Notes: generated by a model from the sequence alone, not told the origin. 64,000 bases of DNA from Saccharibacillus brassicae (GCF_006542275.1 NZ_CP041217.1:2651501-2715500); one strand, 5' to 3'; positions 9,387 through 18,945 are shown, counted from the stretch's first letter. Numbers and translations are program-made.

Positions 9387-9505
9387 TTCTCAGAGTCGAA
9401 CGGACGCCGAACAAAAGGGGAATTCCTGCACGCATAGAGAACGTCCGGCGGCGGTCGGAGCAAGCTTCGGCGCGGCGGAAACAAAACGGGGGAGGACAAA
9501 CAAAC

Positions 9506-9874
9506 ATGAGCGAACACAAAATATTGATCGTGGACGACCAGAACGGGATTCGCATGCTTTTGACGGAAGTGTTCGGAAGCGAAGGTTACAAAACGTACCA
9601 GGCGGCCAACGGCAAAGAGGCGCTTGAGCTGCTGCAAAAAGACCGTCCGGATCTCGTGCTGCTGGACATGAAAATTCCCGGTATGGACGGCCTGGAGATA
9701 CTGCGCCATATCAAGGCTTCCGATCCCGACATCAAAGTGATCATGATGACCGCCTACGGCGAGCTCGACATGATCAAGGAAGCGAAGGACCAGGGAGCGC
9801 TGATGCACTTCACGAAGCCGTTCGACATCGACGAGATGCGCCTGGCCGTCGGAAGATACCTGCGGGGAGAATAG
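9506..9874 (+). CDS. spo0F: Sporulation phosphorelay response regulator Spo0F
   Basis: A 122-residue stand-alone receiver domain. It takes phosphate from sporulation kinases and hands it to Spo0B, then Spo0A. Acidic pocket Asp10-Asp11, phospho-acceptor Asp54 ([12 protein letters not shown]), conserved Thr in [10 protein letters not shown] and Lys in [10 protein letters not shown]. The sequence is very close to B. subtilis Spo0F and there is no DNA-binding output domain. GGGAGG precedes the ATG. Located between pyrG and fbaA, as in B. subtilis; it marks the organism as an endospore former. Confidence 0.95.
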   Translation: MSEHKILIVDDQNGIRMLLTEVFGSEGYKTYQAANGKEALELLQKDRPDLVLLDMKIPGMDGLEILRHIKASDPDIKVIMMTAYGELDMIKEAKDQGALMHFTKPFDIDEMRLAVGRYLRGE

Positions 9875-9961
9875 AGGAGAAAAGGGCGGTCCAAGCCTCT
9901 TTTTGTTCATGTAAAATCCTTGTAAGTTTACAACCTGCCTGTTTTGTATTTGCGGCGAGAG

Positions 9962-9970
9962 TGGTATAAT
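9962..9970 (+). promoter_or_regulatory. Extended -10 promoter of fbaA with upstream palindrome
   Basis: TGGTATAAT is a perfect extended -10. About 30 bases upstream, at 9920-9933, is the perfect 14-base palindrome TTGTAAGTTTACAA, a possible operator of unknown partner. Confidence 0.7.
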
Positions 9971-10029
9971 AGGTAAGTATGGATGTCGGCTCAATACAGA
10001 AATCCAACATTTAATTAGGAGGAACAACC

Positions 10030-10884
10030 ATGCCATTAGTTTCGATGACAGACATGTTGAACAAAGCTCTCGAAGAAAAATACGCGGTAGGTCAGTTCAA
10101 CATCAACAACCTGGAATGGACTCAAGCCATCCTGGGCGCTGCCGAAGAAGAGAAATCCCCGGTCATTCTGGGCGTATCCGAAGGCGCGGCTCGCCACATG
10201 GGCGGTTTCAATACAGTCGTGAAAATGGTTGAAGGCCTGCTGCTGGACATGAGCATCACCGTTCCGGTTGCCATTCACCTCGACCACGGTTCGAGCTTCG
10301 ACAAGTGCAAAGCGGCTCTCGACGCCGGCTTCACTTCCGTCATGATCGACGGTTCGCACCACCCGATCGAAGAAAACATCGAAATGACGAAAAAAGTCGT
10401 CGAGTACGCTCATGCCAAAGGCGCTTCGGTTGAAGCGGAAGTCGGCACGGTAGGCGGACAAGAAGACGACGTCATCGGCGGTATCCAATATGCGGATCTG
10501 AACGAATGCGTACGCATCGTCAAAGAAACCGGCATCGATACGCTGGCTCCTGCACTCGGTTCCGTACACGGTCCTTACCACGGCGAACCGAACCTGGGCT
10601 TCAAAGAGATGGAAGAGATCCGCGACGCGGTTAACCTTCCGCTCGTTCTGCACGGCGGCACGGGTATCCCGACTCACGATATCCAGAAGTCGATCTCCCT
10701 GGGCACGTCGAAGATCAACGTGAACACCGAGAACCAAATCGCATTCGCCAGAGTCGTTCGCGAAGTGCTGGCTGCCAAGCCTGACGCTTACGATCCACGT
10801 ACGTTCATCGTACCGGGCCGCGACGCGATCAAAGCTACCGTGATCGGCAAAATCAAAGAATTCGGTTCGAGCAACAAAGCCTAA
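10030..10884 (+). CDS. fbaA: Class II fructose-bisphosphate aldolase
   Basis: A 284-residue zinc aldolase that splits fructose-1,6-bisphosphate into dihydroxyacetone phosphate and glyceraldehyde-3-phosphate in glycolysis and runs in reverse in gluconeogenesis. Metal ligands His86 (HLDHGSS), His180 ([11 protein letters not shown]) and His208 ([10 protein letters not shown]) are visible, with catalytic Asp85 beside the first. Strong AGGAGGA ribosome binding site. Codon use is biased towards the pattern of highly expressed genes (similar to gapA and msmX here). Single-gene unit. Confidence 0.96.
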   Translation: MPLVSMTDMLNKALEEKYAVGQFNINNLEWTQAILGAAEEEKSPVILGVSEGAARHMGGFNTVVKMVEGLLLDMSITVPVAIHLDHGSSFDKCKAALDAGFTSVMIDGSHHPIEENIEMTKKVVEYAHAKGASVEAEVGTVGGQEDDVIGGIQYADLNECVRIVKETGIDTLAPALGSVHGPYHGEPNLGFKEMEEIRDAVNLPLVLHGGTGIPTHDIQKSISLGTSKINVNTENQIAFARVVREVLAAKPDAYDPRTFIVPGRDAIKATVIGKIKEFGSSNKA

Positions 10885-10962
10885 GCTTCGCTTGGGATGA
10901 CCGAACGCCCTTTTGGGCGCGGCGTCGATTTTTTATTGCAAAATCCGAAGCAGTCCTTCATT

Positions 10963-11006
10963 ATGGAAAGATCACCGTTCAAGCGGTGGCTTTCCATTTT
11001 GTTTTA
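10963..11006 (+). terminator. Terminator of fbaA
   Basis: Stem ATGGAAAG...CACCG with CGGTG...CTTTCCAT, then TTTTGTTTT. A smaller CGCCC/GGGCG hairpin followed nine bases later by TTTTTT (10909-10935) may be a first, weaker termination point. Confidence 0.8.
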
Positions 11007-11123
11007 CACTCAAGCTTTTTTTTGTCCGAAAAACAGGCAGGCCATTTTGGTCACGAACACACATTATACGACTTTCAGTCTTTTTCGAATGGCTGCACAT
11101 CACGTAGGGGGACCTTTGAACTT

Positions 11124-12377
11124 ATGGAAAAATTAATGATCACCGGTGGACGTCCGCTCCAGGGAACGGTCACGATCAGCGGTGCGAAGAACAGCGCCAT
11201 AGCGCTCATTCCGGCAGCGCTGCTTGCGGATTCCGAAGTGATATTGGATAATCTCCCGCTGCTTAGCGACGTAGCGGTTTATTCCGAGATTCTGGAAGCG
11301 CTGGGTGCGCGGGTATCCTGGGAAGGCAGTCAGATGCGGATTGATCCTTCGAACGTCAAATCGATTCCGATGCCTAACGGCTCGGTCAAGAAACTTCGGG
11401 CTTCCTACTATATGATGGGCGCTTTGCTGGGCAAGTTCGGCGAAGCTTTGATCGGGCTTCCGGGAGGCTGCAATTTCGAGCCCCGTCCGATCGATCAGCA
11501 TATCAAAGGCTTCGAAGCATTGGGCGCGACCGCGGTCAACGAACACGGCGCGATTCATTTGCATGCGGAAGAACTGCGCGGCACGAAGATCTACCTCGAC
11601 GTCGCAAGCGTGGGCGCGACCATCAACATTATGCTGGCGGCTGCCAAAGCCACAGGTTCCACCATGATCGAAAATGCGGCCAAAGAGCCTGAAATCATAG
11701 ACGTAGCGACTTTGCTGAATTCCATGGGAGCCATCATCAAAGGCGCCGGCACGGAGACGATCCGGATCGAAGGCGTTCAGAAACTGCACGGCTGCCGACA
11801 TTCGATTATTCCCGACCGTATTCAGGCCGGTACTTATATGATTGCCGCCGCGGCCACGCGCGGCAACGTCCTGATCGACAGCGTCATTCCGAAGCATCTG
11901 GAGGCGTTGACCGCCAAGCTGCAGGAAATCGGCGTAACCGTCGAAGAAATGGACGAGAGCATCCGCATTATCGGCGGGCCGAACTATCAGCACGTCGACG
12001 TGAAAGCGCTCGTCTATCCCGGCTTCCCGACCGATCTGCAATCGCCGATGACCAGCCTGCTGACCCAGGCCGAAGGCGCAAGCGTGCTCAGCGATTTCGT
12101 CTACAGCAACCGCTTCAAGCACGTGCCCGAACTGGTTCGCATGGGCGCGAAGATTCGCGTCGAAGGCCGCTCCGCGGTCATCGAAGGCGGTCCGTTGAAC
12201 GCGGCCAAAGTGCAGGCGGCGGATCTGCGCGCGGGAGCGGCGCTCGTCATCGCGGGCTTGACCGTGGAAGGCGGCGTCACCGAGATCGAAGGCGTCGAAT
12301 ATATCGACCGGGGTTACGACAATCTGGTCACCAATCTTCGCAACCTGGGCGCCGACGTATGGCGCGAGACGACCTGA
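11124..12377 (+). CDS. murA: UDP-N-acetylglucosamine 1-carboxyvinyltransferase
   Basis: A 417-residue enolpyruvyl transferase that adds PEP to UDP-GlcNAc, the first committed step of peptidoglycan synthesis. Substrate residues Lys22-Asn23 (SGAKNSA) and the catalytic, fosfomycin-reactive Cys116 in [15 protein letters not shown] are present. The ATG at 11124 follows AGGGGG; a 46-residue upstream extension in the same frame is unlikely because it overlaps the fbaA terminator. By position (between fbaA and rho) it matches the second Bacillus paralogue, MurAB/MurZ, so another murA is expected elsewhere in the genome. Confidence 0.95.
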   Translation: MEKLMITGGRPLQGTVTISGAKNSAIALIPAALLADSEVILDNLPLLSDVAVYSEILEALGARVSWEGSQMRIDPSNVKSIPMPNGSVKKLRASYYMMGALLGKFGEALIGLPGGCNFEPRPIDQHIKGFEALGATAVNEHGAIHLHAEELRGTKIYLDVASVGATINIMLAAAKATGSTMIENAAKEPEIIDVATLLNSMGAIIKGAGTETIRIEGVQKLHGCRHSIIPDRIQAGTYMIAAAATRGNVLIDSVIPKHLEALTAKLQEIGVTVEEMDESIRIIGGPNYQHVDVKALVYPGFPTDLQSPMTSLLTQAEGASVLSDFVYSNRFKHVPELVRMGAKIRVEGRSAVIEGGPLNAAKVQAADLRAGAALVIAGLTVEGGVTEIEGVEYIDRGYDNLVTNLRNLGADVWRETT

Positions 12378-12696
12378 TTTTGCTGCAGGCACGGCTTCGG
12401 CCGTGTCCGCATTTTTTTGATTTTAGATTTTTTGGTATCATCTTTTGCAAAACGGGTAATGGTTTTCATCGATGGACTTTTCATCTTCGTTTCTTTTCAT
12501 TTCCAGACGATTCACTACTCCTTTCTTTTCGGGAAACAGCCCGAGCTCGTTTCAACCGGCGTCACCCTTACACTCTGCACTTTTTCCGCAGCATACCTCT
12601 TACCAAATCCAGCTTATTTCGCTTTTGTCCGGCCGTTCCCGCAGGGGAGCCGAGACGAAGCTTTCCAATATAAAATTGAATAGGTGGTTATCTTAC
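12378..12696 (+). promoter_or_regulatory. rho leader region: murA terminator, rho promoter and C-rich untranslated leader
   Basis: After the murA terminator an extended -10 (TGGTATCAT, 12433-12441) gives a leader of about 250 bases before rho. From about 12480 to 12640 it is rich in C and T, poor in G, and shows little hairpin potential, the composition expected of a Rho loading (rut) site. Autogenous control of rho by Rho-dependent termination is known in bacteria including B. subtilis; here it is inferred from composition only. Confidence 0.5.
12388..12418 (+). terminator. Terminator of murA
   Basis: Stem GGCACGGC with GCCGTGTC capped by a TTCG tetraloop, then CGCA and seven Ts, eleven bases after the stop. 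Confidence 0.88.
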
Positions 12697-14049
12697 ATGG
12701 ATTTGCAAATTTCCGATCTGGAAGAAATGAAACTAACCGATCTGTATAAATTGGCCAAAAAGTACCAAATACCGTACTACGGCCAAATGAAAAAACGCGA
12801 ATTGATCTTCGCGATCCTGCGCGCCCAAGCCGAACAGAGCGGTCTGATGTTCATGCAGGGCGTACTTGAAGTGCTGCCGGAAGGCTACGGCTTCCTGCGT
12901 CCGATCAACTACCTGCCCAGCACGGAAGACATCTACATCTCCGCTTCCCAGATCCGCAAATTCGATCTGCGCAGCGGCGATCTCGTCTCCGGCAAATGCC
13001 GGGCGCCCAAAGAAAACGAACGTTATTTCGGCCTGCTCCAGGTTAATGCGGTCAACGGCCAGGACCCGGCCACCGCAGCGGAACGTCTGCATTTCCCTGC
13101 GTTGACGCCGCTGTATCCGGAGAAAAAGCTGTCGCTCGAAACGACGCAAAACCGCGTTTCGGCGCGAATCATGGACCTGCTGGCGCCTGTCGGGCTCGGC
13201 CAGCGCGGCCTGATCGTCGCTCCGCCGAAAGCGGGCAAAACGCAGCTGCTCAAAGAAGTGGCGAACAGCATTTCCGAGAACAATCCGGAAATCGAACTGT
13301 TCGTGCTGCTGATCGACGAGCGTCCCGAAGAAGTGACGGACATGCAGCGCTCGGTCCGGGGCGAAGTCGTGGCTTCGACGTTCGACGAACTGCCGGAGAA
13401 CCATATCAAGGTCGCCGAGCTCGTATTGGAACGCGCGCTGCGGATGGTCGAGCACAAGAAAGACGTCGTCATCCTGCTCGACAGCATTACCCGCCTGGCC
13501 CGGGCGTACAATCTTGTCATTCCTCCGTCCGGCCGTACGCTGAGCGGCGGTATCGATCCGGCCGCATTCCACCGGCCGAAGCGCTTCTTCGGTTCGGCGC
13601 GCAACGTCGAAGAAGGCGGCAGCCTGACCATTCTGGCGACTGCCTTGATTGACACCGGCTCCAGAATGGACGATATTATCTATGAAGAATTCAAGGGTAC
13701 CGGCAACATGGAACTGCATCTGGACCGGAAACTGGCCGAACGCCGGATCTTCCCGGCGATCGATATCCGCCGCTCGGGCACGCGCCGCGAGGAGATGCTG
13801 CTGTCCAAGGAAGAGCTGGATACCGTCTGGCATATCCGCAAGAACATGAACGACTCGTTCGACTTTATCGAAGGCTTCCTCAAGAAGCTGAGAAACTGCG
13901 AGAAGAATGCCGAGTTCCTGGCTTCTTTCGATACGACCGCCGACAGCAAGACCGGCTCCAAGCCGGCTTCGTCGTCGAAAAGCAGCGGAAGTTCGTCTTC
14001 CGCCGCGACGAAACGCCCGGCGCGGACCGCTTCCGTCACCAGCAAGTAA
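12697..14049 (+). CDS. rho: Transcription termination factor Rho
   Basis: A 450-residue hexameric RNA helicase. Order of parts: N-terminal helical domain (about 1-45), cold-shock-like RNA-binding domain (about 50-125, [10 protein letters not shown]), RecA-like ATPase with Walker A PPKAGKT (176-182), Walker [17 protein letters not shown] and the Q/R loops ([20 protein letters not shown]). The last 30 or so residues are a Ser/Lys-rich, probably disordered tail ([20 protein letters not shown]) not present in the 427-residue B. subtilis protein. ATG at 12697 follows TAGGTGG; an upstream in-frame extension through the C-rich leader looks non-coding. Confidence 0.96.
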   Translation: MDLQISDLEEMKLTDLYKLAKKYQIPYYGQMKKRELIFAILRAQAEQSGLMFMQGVLEVLPEGYGFLRPINYLPSTEDIYISASQIRKFDLRSGDLVSGKCRAPKENERYFGLLQVNAVNGQDPATAAERLHFPALTPLYPEKKLSLETTQNRVSARIMDLLAPVGLGQRGLIVAPPKAGKTQLLKEVANSISENNPEIELFVLLIDERPEEVTDMQRSVRGEVVASTFDELPENHIKVAELVLERALRMVEHKKDVVILLDSITRLARAYNLVIPPSGRTLSGGIDPAAFHRPKRFFGSARNVEEGGSLTILATALIDTGSRMDDIIYEEFKGTGNMELHLDRKLAERRIFPAIDIRRSGTRREEMLLSKEELDTVWHIRKNMNDSFDFIEGFLKKLRNCEKNAEFLASFDTTADSKTGSKPASSSKSSGSSSSAATKRPARTASVTSK

Positions 14050-14132
14050 ATTAACGATTAGGCCACACGCACACTAAAACGGTTCACGCTTCAGCGAACC
14101 AAGCGCAAGCCCGCTAAAAGGAGACCTTACTC

Positions 14133-15407
14133 ATGCATCTGGTTTATGCCGACGAGAACGGCAACGTATACGATCACCCCGAACTGCTCGCTTTGGCGCG
14201 CAGCGCCGATATGATTATCGAAATTATGGACGACGAACTGATTCCGCTGCCGGACGGCGCGACCCTGGTCGGCCTGCCGAGCACCAAGCCTGTCGCACTC
14301 GATCCCGAGAGCGGCGAGATGATGGCGCTCGAAGGCATGCAGGCGGTCGGAGCCCTGCTTCCGCAAGGTTTCACCCGCCTCGCCCTGCCCGGCTACGTGA
14401 AGACGGACAAAGAATATAAGCTGCCGTTGTTCGGCTATTCCGCGGTCGTCTGGAAAGACGGGCGTTTCTACGTGACGGCCGAACAATGCGACGACCCGGA
14501 AAAGTGGAACCCGGAAAACTGCGATACCCGCGAACTGAACACGAAAGTGCACGATTTTATCGAAAAGTATCCCGACAACCGCCTGTACCAGCATTTGTCG
14601 AACTGCGCGCTCGGCTATGAATGCCTGACGTCGTCGAACACGTTCCTCGGACGCTGGGAAGGCGGCGTGCCGGTCTCTTACTCGTGCAACGCCGGCTGCT
14701 TCGGCTGCATTTCCGAACAGCCCGACGACAGCGGCTTCGTCGCGCCGCAGACGCGCATGAACTTCCGTCCGCGCACGGAAGAAATGGTTCAGGTCATGAT
14801 GGAGCACCTGACCACGCCGGAATCGATCATCAGTTTCGGGCAGGGCTGCGAAGGCGAGCCTTCCACCCAGGCCAAGCTGATCATTGAAGCGATCCGCGAA
14901 GTGCGCTCGCGCACCGACATGGGCTACATTAACATCAACACCAATGCCGGCTTGTCCGACCATATCCGCGGCATCGTCGACGCGGGTCTGGATCTTATGC
15001 GCGTCAGCACGATCAGCGCGCTGGACGACCACTACAACGCGTATTACAAACCGCGCGGCTATACGCTTGCGAACGTCGAGAAATCGATGGCTTACGCGGC
15101 GAAGCAGGGCGTGTATACGTCGATCAACTATTTGATCTTCCCGGGCGTTACGGACCGCGAGGAAGAGATCGAAGCGATGATCGAATTCGCGCGCCGCACC
15201 GACCTCAAATTGATCCAGATGCGGAACCTGAATATCGACCCGGAAAGCTACATCGAACTCATTCCGCCTGCCCAGGGAGATATCCTCGGCATGAAGCAGA
15301 TGCTTGAGATCTTCCGCGAAGAACTGCCGAACGTCGTGATCGGCTCGTACACCCACGTGCCTCCGATGGATCAGCGCCGGGCGAAACCTCCGGTCGGGCT
15401 CGTATAA
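14133..15407 (+). CDS. Radical SAM protein of unknown function
   Basis: A 424-residue protein. Residues about 180-400 form a radical SAM TIM-barrel: the CxxxCxxC iron-sulfur motif is C185-NAG-C189-FG-C192, followed by a GQGCEGEP block (C239) resembling the GGE motif, and NTNAGLS. The N-terminal 150 residues form a separate domain with four further cysteines (C119, C130, C158, C164) in AEQCDDP, ENCDTRE, SNCALGYEC, which could bind a second metal site. There is no SPASM-like cysteine-rich C-terminus. It follows rho by about 83 bases with its own AAAGGAG site and may be co-transcribed. The substrate is unknown; nothing nearby suggests a peptide maturation cluster. Confidence 0.85.
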   Translation: MHLVYADENGNVYDHPELLALARSADMIIEIMDDELIPLPDGATLVGLPSTKPVALDPESGEMMALEGMQAVGALLPQGFTRLALPGYVKTDKEYKLPLFGYSAVVWKDGRFYVTAEQCDDPEKWNPENCDTRELNTKVHDFIEKYPDNRLYQHLSNCALGYECLTSSNTFLGRWEGGVPVSYSCNAGCFGCISEQPDDSGFVAPQTRMNFRPRTEEMVQVMMEHLTTPESIISFGQGCEGEPSTQAKLIIEAIREVRSRTDMGYININTNAGLSDHIRGIVDAGLDLMRVSTISALDDHYNAYYKPRGYTLANVEKSMAYAAKQGVYTSINYLIFPGVTDREEEIEAMIEFARRTDLKLIQMRNLNIDPESYIELIPPAQGDILGMKQMLEIFREELPNVVIGSYTHVPPMDQRRAKPPVGLV

Positions 15408-15453
15408 GGCTCGCTGTAGAGGCGGACGAAATGTCCGCCTGAAAAGCAAGGCG

Positions 15454-15490
15454 AATAAGCCCGGCGAATGAATCGTCAGGCTTATTTGCT
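15454..15490 (+). terminator. Hairpin downstream of the radical SAM gene
   Basis: Stem AATAAGCC with GGCTTATT extended by five more pairs, then TTTGCTATT. A second hairpin GGCGGAC/GTCCGCC lies just before it at 15421-15439. T-runs are short; together they probably end the rho-radical SAM transcript. Confidence 0.55.
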
Positions 15491-15556
15491 ATTCCCTTCC
15501 GGTTTCTCGGAGCAAAGAGGACCTTCCCGCGGCCGGCTGCAACATTGCCGGCCTGT

Positions 15557-15585
15557 TTGCGTTTTCTCTTTTCATCCCGTATAAT
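15557..15585 (+). promoter_or_regulatory. Promoter of SRP RNA gene
   Basis: -35 TTGCGT (15557-15562), 17-base spacer, perfect -10 TATAAT (15580-15585), seven bases before the mature RNA start. Confidence 0.85.
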
Positions 15586-15591
15586 AAAGAA

Positions 15592-15864
15592 TGCCGTGCT
15601 AGATGGGGAGGTAGCGGTGCCCTGTAACTCGCAATCCGCTATAGCGAGGTTGAATTCCCGTTCGAGGTCATGCTCTGTAAGGTTTGGTCTCTACACATAA
15701 TGTTGACGGTTGGGTCCTCCGCAATGAGCACCTGTGAACCTGGTCAGGTCCGGAAGGAAGCAGCCATAAGCAGGTTCGCTCTTGTGCCGGAGGGTGGCCT
15801 GGCCTGAGTTGTTGTGTAGAGGTGCCGCTTGGATGGCATCGTATCGAAGGCGGGTGCACGGTTT
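15592..15864 (+). ncRNA. ffs: Signal recognition particle RNA (long, Bacillus type)
   Basis: About 273 bases starting GCCGTGCTAGATGGGGAGGT and ending GGTGCACGGTTTT. The universally conserved domain IV is present (GGTCAGGTCCGGAAGGAAGC, then AGCC), as is the Alu-domain 5' end (GGTAGCGGTGCCCTGTAACT), so this is the long Gram-positive form carrying both Alu and S domains. It binds Ffh and targets membrane and secreted proteins co-translationally. Its position before dnaX matches B. subtilis scr. Confidence 0.95.
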
Positions 15865-15886
15865 TAATTTATCTGTTAAACGACCG

Positions 15887-15922
15887 ACATCTTTGCCGCA
15901 GGCAGAGGTGTTTTTGTTTTTT
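15887..15922 (+). terminator. Terminator of SRP RNA
   Basis: Stem ACATCTTTGCC with GGCAGAGGTGT (11 pairs with G-T pairs), GCA loop, then TTTTGTTTTTTT. Confidence 0.88.
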
Positions 15923-16005
15923 TATCGTTAAAAAATTCGGCGAAAAAGTTGGATTTGCGTCCTGCAAAAGACCGGCGCGTCGTTTTTATCCGCACCGAAA
16001 TATAG

Positions 16006-16011
16006 TATAAT
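16006..16011 (+). promoter_or_regulatory. Possible -10 element for the dnaX operon
   Basis: TATAAT preceded by an overlapping TATAGT, about 70 bases before dnaX. The -35 region is T-rich without a clear TTGACA. Confidence 0.45.
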
Positions 16012-16081
16012 ATAGGAACGACGACGATTCATTTTTAGTCAATGGAACCCGATTCGAAGTTCGATCAAGAAGGAGCCGCCG

Positions 16082-17827
16082 ATGGAACATATTGCGCTTT
16101 ACCGGGCTTGGCGACCTCAGTCGTTCAAGGACATGGTAGGACAACAGCATATTATCCGAACGCTGCAGAATGCCATACGCGAACAGCGGGTGTCGCATGC
16201 CTACCTGTTCAGCGGACCGCGGGGGACGGGCAAGACAAGTGCCGCCAAGATACTGGCCAAAGCCGTCAACTGCGAAAAAGGGCCCGCTCCCGAGCCGTGC
16301 AACGAATGCGAGACATGCAAGCGCATCTCGTCGGGAGCGGTGATGGACGTGCTGGAGATCGACGCCGCCTCCAACCGGGGCGTGGAAGAGATCCGCGATC
16401 TGCGCGACAAGATCAAATACGCCCCGACCGAAGTGCGGCGTAAAGTGTATATTATCGACGAAGTGCACATGCTTACGACGGAAGCGTTCAATGCGCTGCT
16501 GAAGACGCTGGAAGAACCGCCGGAGCATGCCATGTTCATCTTGGCCACGACGGAACCGCATCGGCTGCCGGCCACGATCATCTCGCGCTGCCAGCGGTTC
16601 GATTTCCGCCGCGTGTCGCTTGAGGAGCAGACCGGACGGCTGTCCGAGATCTGCCGCGAAGAGAAGATCGAAGCCGAAGACAGCGCCCTGCAGTATATTG
16701 CGCGGCTGTCCGACGGCGGGATGCGGGACGCGCTCAGCGTGCTCGATCAGATCTCCGCGTTTACCGACGGCAAAGTGACGTACGACCAAGTGCTGAACAT
16801 GACCGGCGGCATCGCTTCCGAACAGTTTTCGGCTTTGGCCGCTTCGCTGTCCGCGCAAGACGCCGGAGGCGTGCTGCAGACGGTCGAAGGCTGGATGCAG
16901 GAAGGCAAGAGCGCGGACAAGTGCATGGAGAACCTTCTCTATTACTTCCGCGACCTGCTGATGATCAAAATGGTGCCGAACGCGGAACATATGACGGAGA
17001 GAGTGCTCGACGCCGCGTCTTTTCAGGAGGTGGCGGAACGCTTTTCCAAAGAAAGTCTGTTCCGCACGATCGACACGCTCAGCCGCTACCAGAACGAGAT
17101 GAAGTATGCGGCCAATCCGCAGATGCTGTTCGAAGTGGCGCTGCTGAACCTGGTCAGTCTGGGCGAAGGGGCCGAAGCGGCCCCGCACCGCGAAGCTTCC
17201 GCTTCGAACGGCGCTCCGGTCGACTCCCAGGCCGTCAAACGGCTCGAAGGCAGGATCGCCGAGCTGGAGAAGAAGCTGGATCAGGCTGTGCGCAGCGGCG
17301 TTCAATCTTCCGGAGGAGGCGAAGCGTCGGGCAGCCGCCCGGCCGTTCGGCAGAATACGCCCCGCATCTCCCGGATGGCGAAGCTGCCTTCGCATATGGA
17401 TCAATACCTGGCGCGAAGAGACGATGCTTCGTTCAACGAGATCCGCGGCAAGTGGAATCAGGTGCTTCAGCGGGTAAAAGAAGAAAAGGTGACGGTTCAC
17501 GCCTGGTTTACGAACGGCGAGCCGGTGTCGGCGCTGGACGATTCCGTCCTGGTCGCGTTCAAAAACGACATTCACCGCGAGACGATCGAAAAGCCGGCCA
17601 ATCGCCAGGTGGTGGAACAGGTCATGAACCAATGCCTGGGCGGCGAATGGCATCTGGTCACGATCATGCAGAAAGATTGGAACGATTCCGCGGAATCGGC
17701 TTCTTCTTCGAAGTCCGAATCCGAAGTGCTGGAGCTGCAGCAGGAAGAAGCAGGCGGCAGCAAAGAACCCTGGGTAGACGAAGCCTTGAATCTGTTCGGG
17801 GAGAATCTGGTTGTCATTAAAGAATAA
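16082..17827 (+). CDS. dnaX: DNA polymerase III subunits gamma/tau
   Basis: A 581-residue clamp-loader ATPase. AAA+ core with Walker A GPRGTGKT (45-52), zinc-binding Cys64, Cys73, Cys76 and Cys79, and Walker B DEVH (126-129). After about residue 365 come a low-complexity linker and a C-terminal domain (LARRDDASFNEIRGKWNQVL...) that fits the tau region contacting the polymerase. Loads the sliding clamp at the replication fork. I did not see an obvious slippery A-run for making a short gamma form. First gene of a dnaX-ebfC-recR operon in the B. subtilis order; AAGGAGCC precedes the ATG. Confidence 0.96.
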   Translation: MEHIALYRAWRPQSFKDMVGQQHIIRTLQNAIREQRVSHAYLFSGPRGTGKTSAAKILAKAVNCEKGPAPEPCNECETCKRISSGAVMDVLEIDAASNRGVEEIRDLRDKIKYAPTEVRRKVYIIDEVHMLTTEAFNALLKTLEEPPEHAMFILATTEPHRLPATIISRCQRFDFRRVSLEEQTGRLSEICREEKIEAEDSALQYIARLSDGGMRDALSVLDQISAFTDGKVTYDQVLNMTGGIASEQFSALAASLSAQDAGGVLQTVEGWMQEGKSADKCMENLLYYFRDLLMIKMVPNAEHMTERVLDAASFQEVAERFSKESLFRTIDTLSRYQNEMKYAANPQMLFEVALLNLVSLGEGAEAAPHREASASNGAPVDSQAVKRLEGRIAELEKKLDQAVRSGVQSSGGGEASGSRPAVRQNTPRISRMAKLPSHMDQYLARRDDASFNEIRGKWNQVLQRVKEEKVTVHAWFTNGEPVSALDDSVLVAFKNDIHRETIEKPANRQVVEQVMNQCLGGEWHLVTIMQKDWNDSAESASSSKSESEVLELQQEEAGGSKEPWVDEALNLFGENLVVIKE

Positions 17828-17887
17828 ATACTGCCCGGCACGCCGCCATGCGGGGATGCCGAGGCCCACCCCAAAGGAGAGATCCCG

Positions 17888-18202
17888 ATGAACAACAACA
17901 TGAACCAAATGATGAAGCAGGTCAAGAAGATGCAGGAACAAATGATGAAAGCCCAGGAAGAACTCGGCACGAAAAAAGTCGAAGGCACTTCCGGCGGCGG
18001 CGTGGTCAGCGTTGAAGTCAACGGCCACAAAAAAGTGATCGCGATCAATATCAAACCCGAAGCGGTGGACCCGGACGACGTGGAAATGCTGCAGGACCTG
18101 ATCCTGACGGCCGTTAACGACGCGCTGACCAAAGCCGAAGAACTGGCAAACCAGGACATGGGCAAATTCACGAACGGCATGAAAATCCCGGGTCTGTTCT
18201 AA
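17888..18202 (+). CDS. ebfC: YbaB/EbfC family nucleoid-associated protein
   Basis: A 104-residue protein with a methionine- and glutamine-rich N-terminal coiled coil ([20 protein letters not shown]) followed by the short alpha-beta core ([20 protein letters not shown]) and a C-terminal helix. The family forms tweezer-like dimers that bind DNA. Its place between dnaX and recR is conserved across bacteria (yaaK in B. subtilis) and suggests a link to replication and repair. AAAGGAG lies eight bases before the ATG. Confidence 0.95.
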   Translation: MNNNMNQMMKQVKKMQEQMMKAQEELGTKKVEGTSGGGVVSVEVNGHKKVIAINIKPEAVDPDDVEMLQDLILTAVNDALTKAEELANQDMGKFTNGMKIPGLF

Positions 18203-18222
18203 ACTATTCGTAAAAGGGAAGT

Positions 18223-18825
18223 GTGGCCTTGCATTATCCGGAGCCGATTGCCAAACTGATCGAATCTTTCAGCCGTCTGCCCGGGATCGGGCCCAAGACG
18301 GCGGCGAGACTCGCTTTTCATGTATTGAATATGAAAGAAGACGACGTGATCGACTTCGCCAAGGCGCTTGTCAGCGTCAAACGCAATCTGCATTACTGCA
18401 CCGTGTGCGGCAATATTACCGATACCGATCCGTGCCGGATCTGTCAGGACAAGTCCCGCGACGCTTCCGTCATCTGCGTCGTGCAGGATGCCAAAGACCT
18501 GGTCGCGATGGAGCGGACCCGCGAGTTCGACGGATATTACCACGTCCTGCACGGCGCGATCTCTCCTATGGAAGGAATCGGTCCCGATGACATCCGTCTG
18601 AAGGAGCTGTTGACCCGTCTTAGCGACGAACGCGTGCAGGAATTGATTCTGGCAACCAATCCGAATATCGAAGGGGAAGCGACGGCGATGTATATTTCGC
18701 GCCTCGTGCGTCCGTTCGAGATCAAAGTGACGCGGATTGCCCACGGCCTGCCGGTAGGCGGAGACCTGGAGTATGCGGACGAAGTCACGCTCTCCAAGGC
18801 TCTCGAAGGACGCAGGGAGCTATAG
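18223..18825 (+). CDS. recR: Recombination mediator protein RecR
   Basis: A 200-residue protein of RecFOR-type gap repair, which helps load RecA at single-strand gaps. Parts in order: helix-hairpin-helix ([14 protein letters not shown], 19-32), C4 zinc finger (Cys59, Cys62, Cys71, Cys74), Toprim domain ([20 protein letters not shown]) and the conserved C-terminal block [23 protein letters not shown] at 18223 is taken as the start with AAAGGGAAG upstream; a TTG two codons later is an alternative. Last gene of the dnaX operon. Confidence 0.95.
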   Translation: MALHYPEPIAKLIESFSRLPGIGPKTAARLAFHVLNMKEDDVIDFAKALVSVKRNLHYCTVCGNITDTDPCRICQDKSRDASVICVVQDAKDLVAMERTREFDGYYHVLHGAISPMEGIGPDDIRLKELLTRLSDERVQELILATNPNIEGEATAMYISRLVRPFEIKVTRIAHGLPVGGDLEYADEVTLSKALEGRREL

Positions 18826-18859
18826 GACGATCGTATATGCGGGACAAGCAAATAGCGGC

Positions 18860-18894
18860 GGCAGTCGGCCTTTGGGTCGGCTGCCGTATTTTTT
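18860..18894 (+). terminator. Terminator of the dnaX-ebfC-recR operon
   Basis: Stem GGCAGTCGGCC with GGTCGGCTGCC (11 pairs), TTTG loop, then GTATTTTTT. Confidence 0.9.
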
Positions 18895-18916
18895 ATGCCG
18901 ATTTCGTAAAATGCGG

Positions 18917-18945
18917 CTGACAGCGAAGCGTTTTCATTGTATAAT
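18917..18945 (+). promoter_or_regulatory. rRNA operon promoter P1
   Basis: -35 CTGACA (18917-18922), 17-base spacer, -10 TATAAT (18940-18945), the first of three tandem promoters before 16S. Confidence 0.7.

Noticed and set aside
10986-11123. 46-residue N-terminal extension of MurA
   Set aside because: It starts inside the fbaA terminator; the ATG at 11124 has a good site and the expected N-terminus.
12472-12696. 75-residue N-terminal extension of Rho
   Set aside because: No ribosome binding site at 12472, sequence is a C-rich leader, and the ATG at 12697 matches the start of other Rho proteins.
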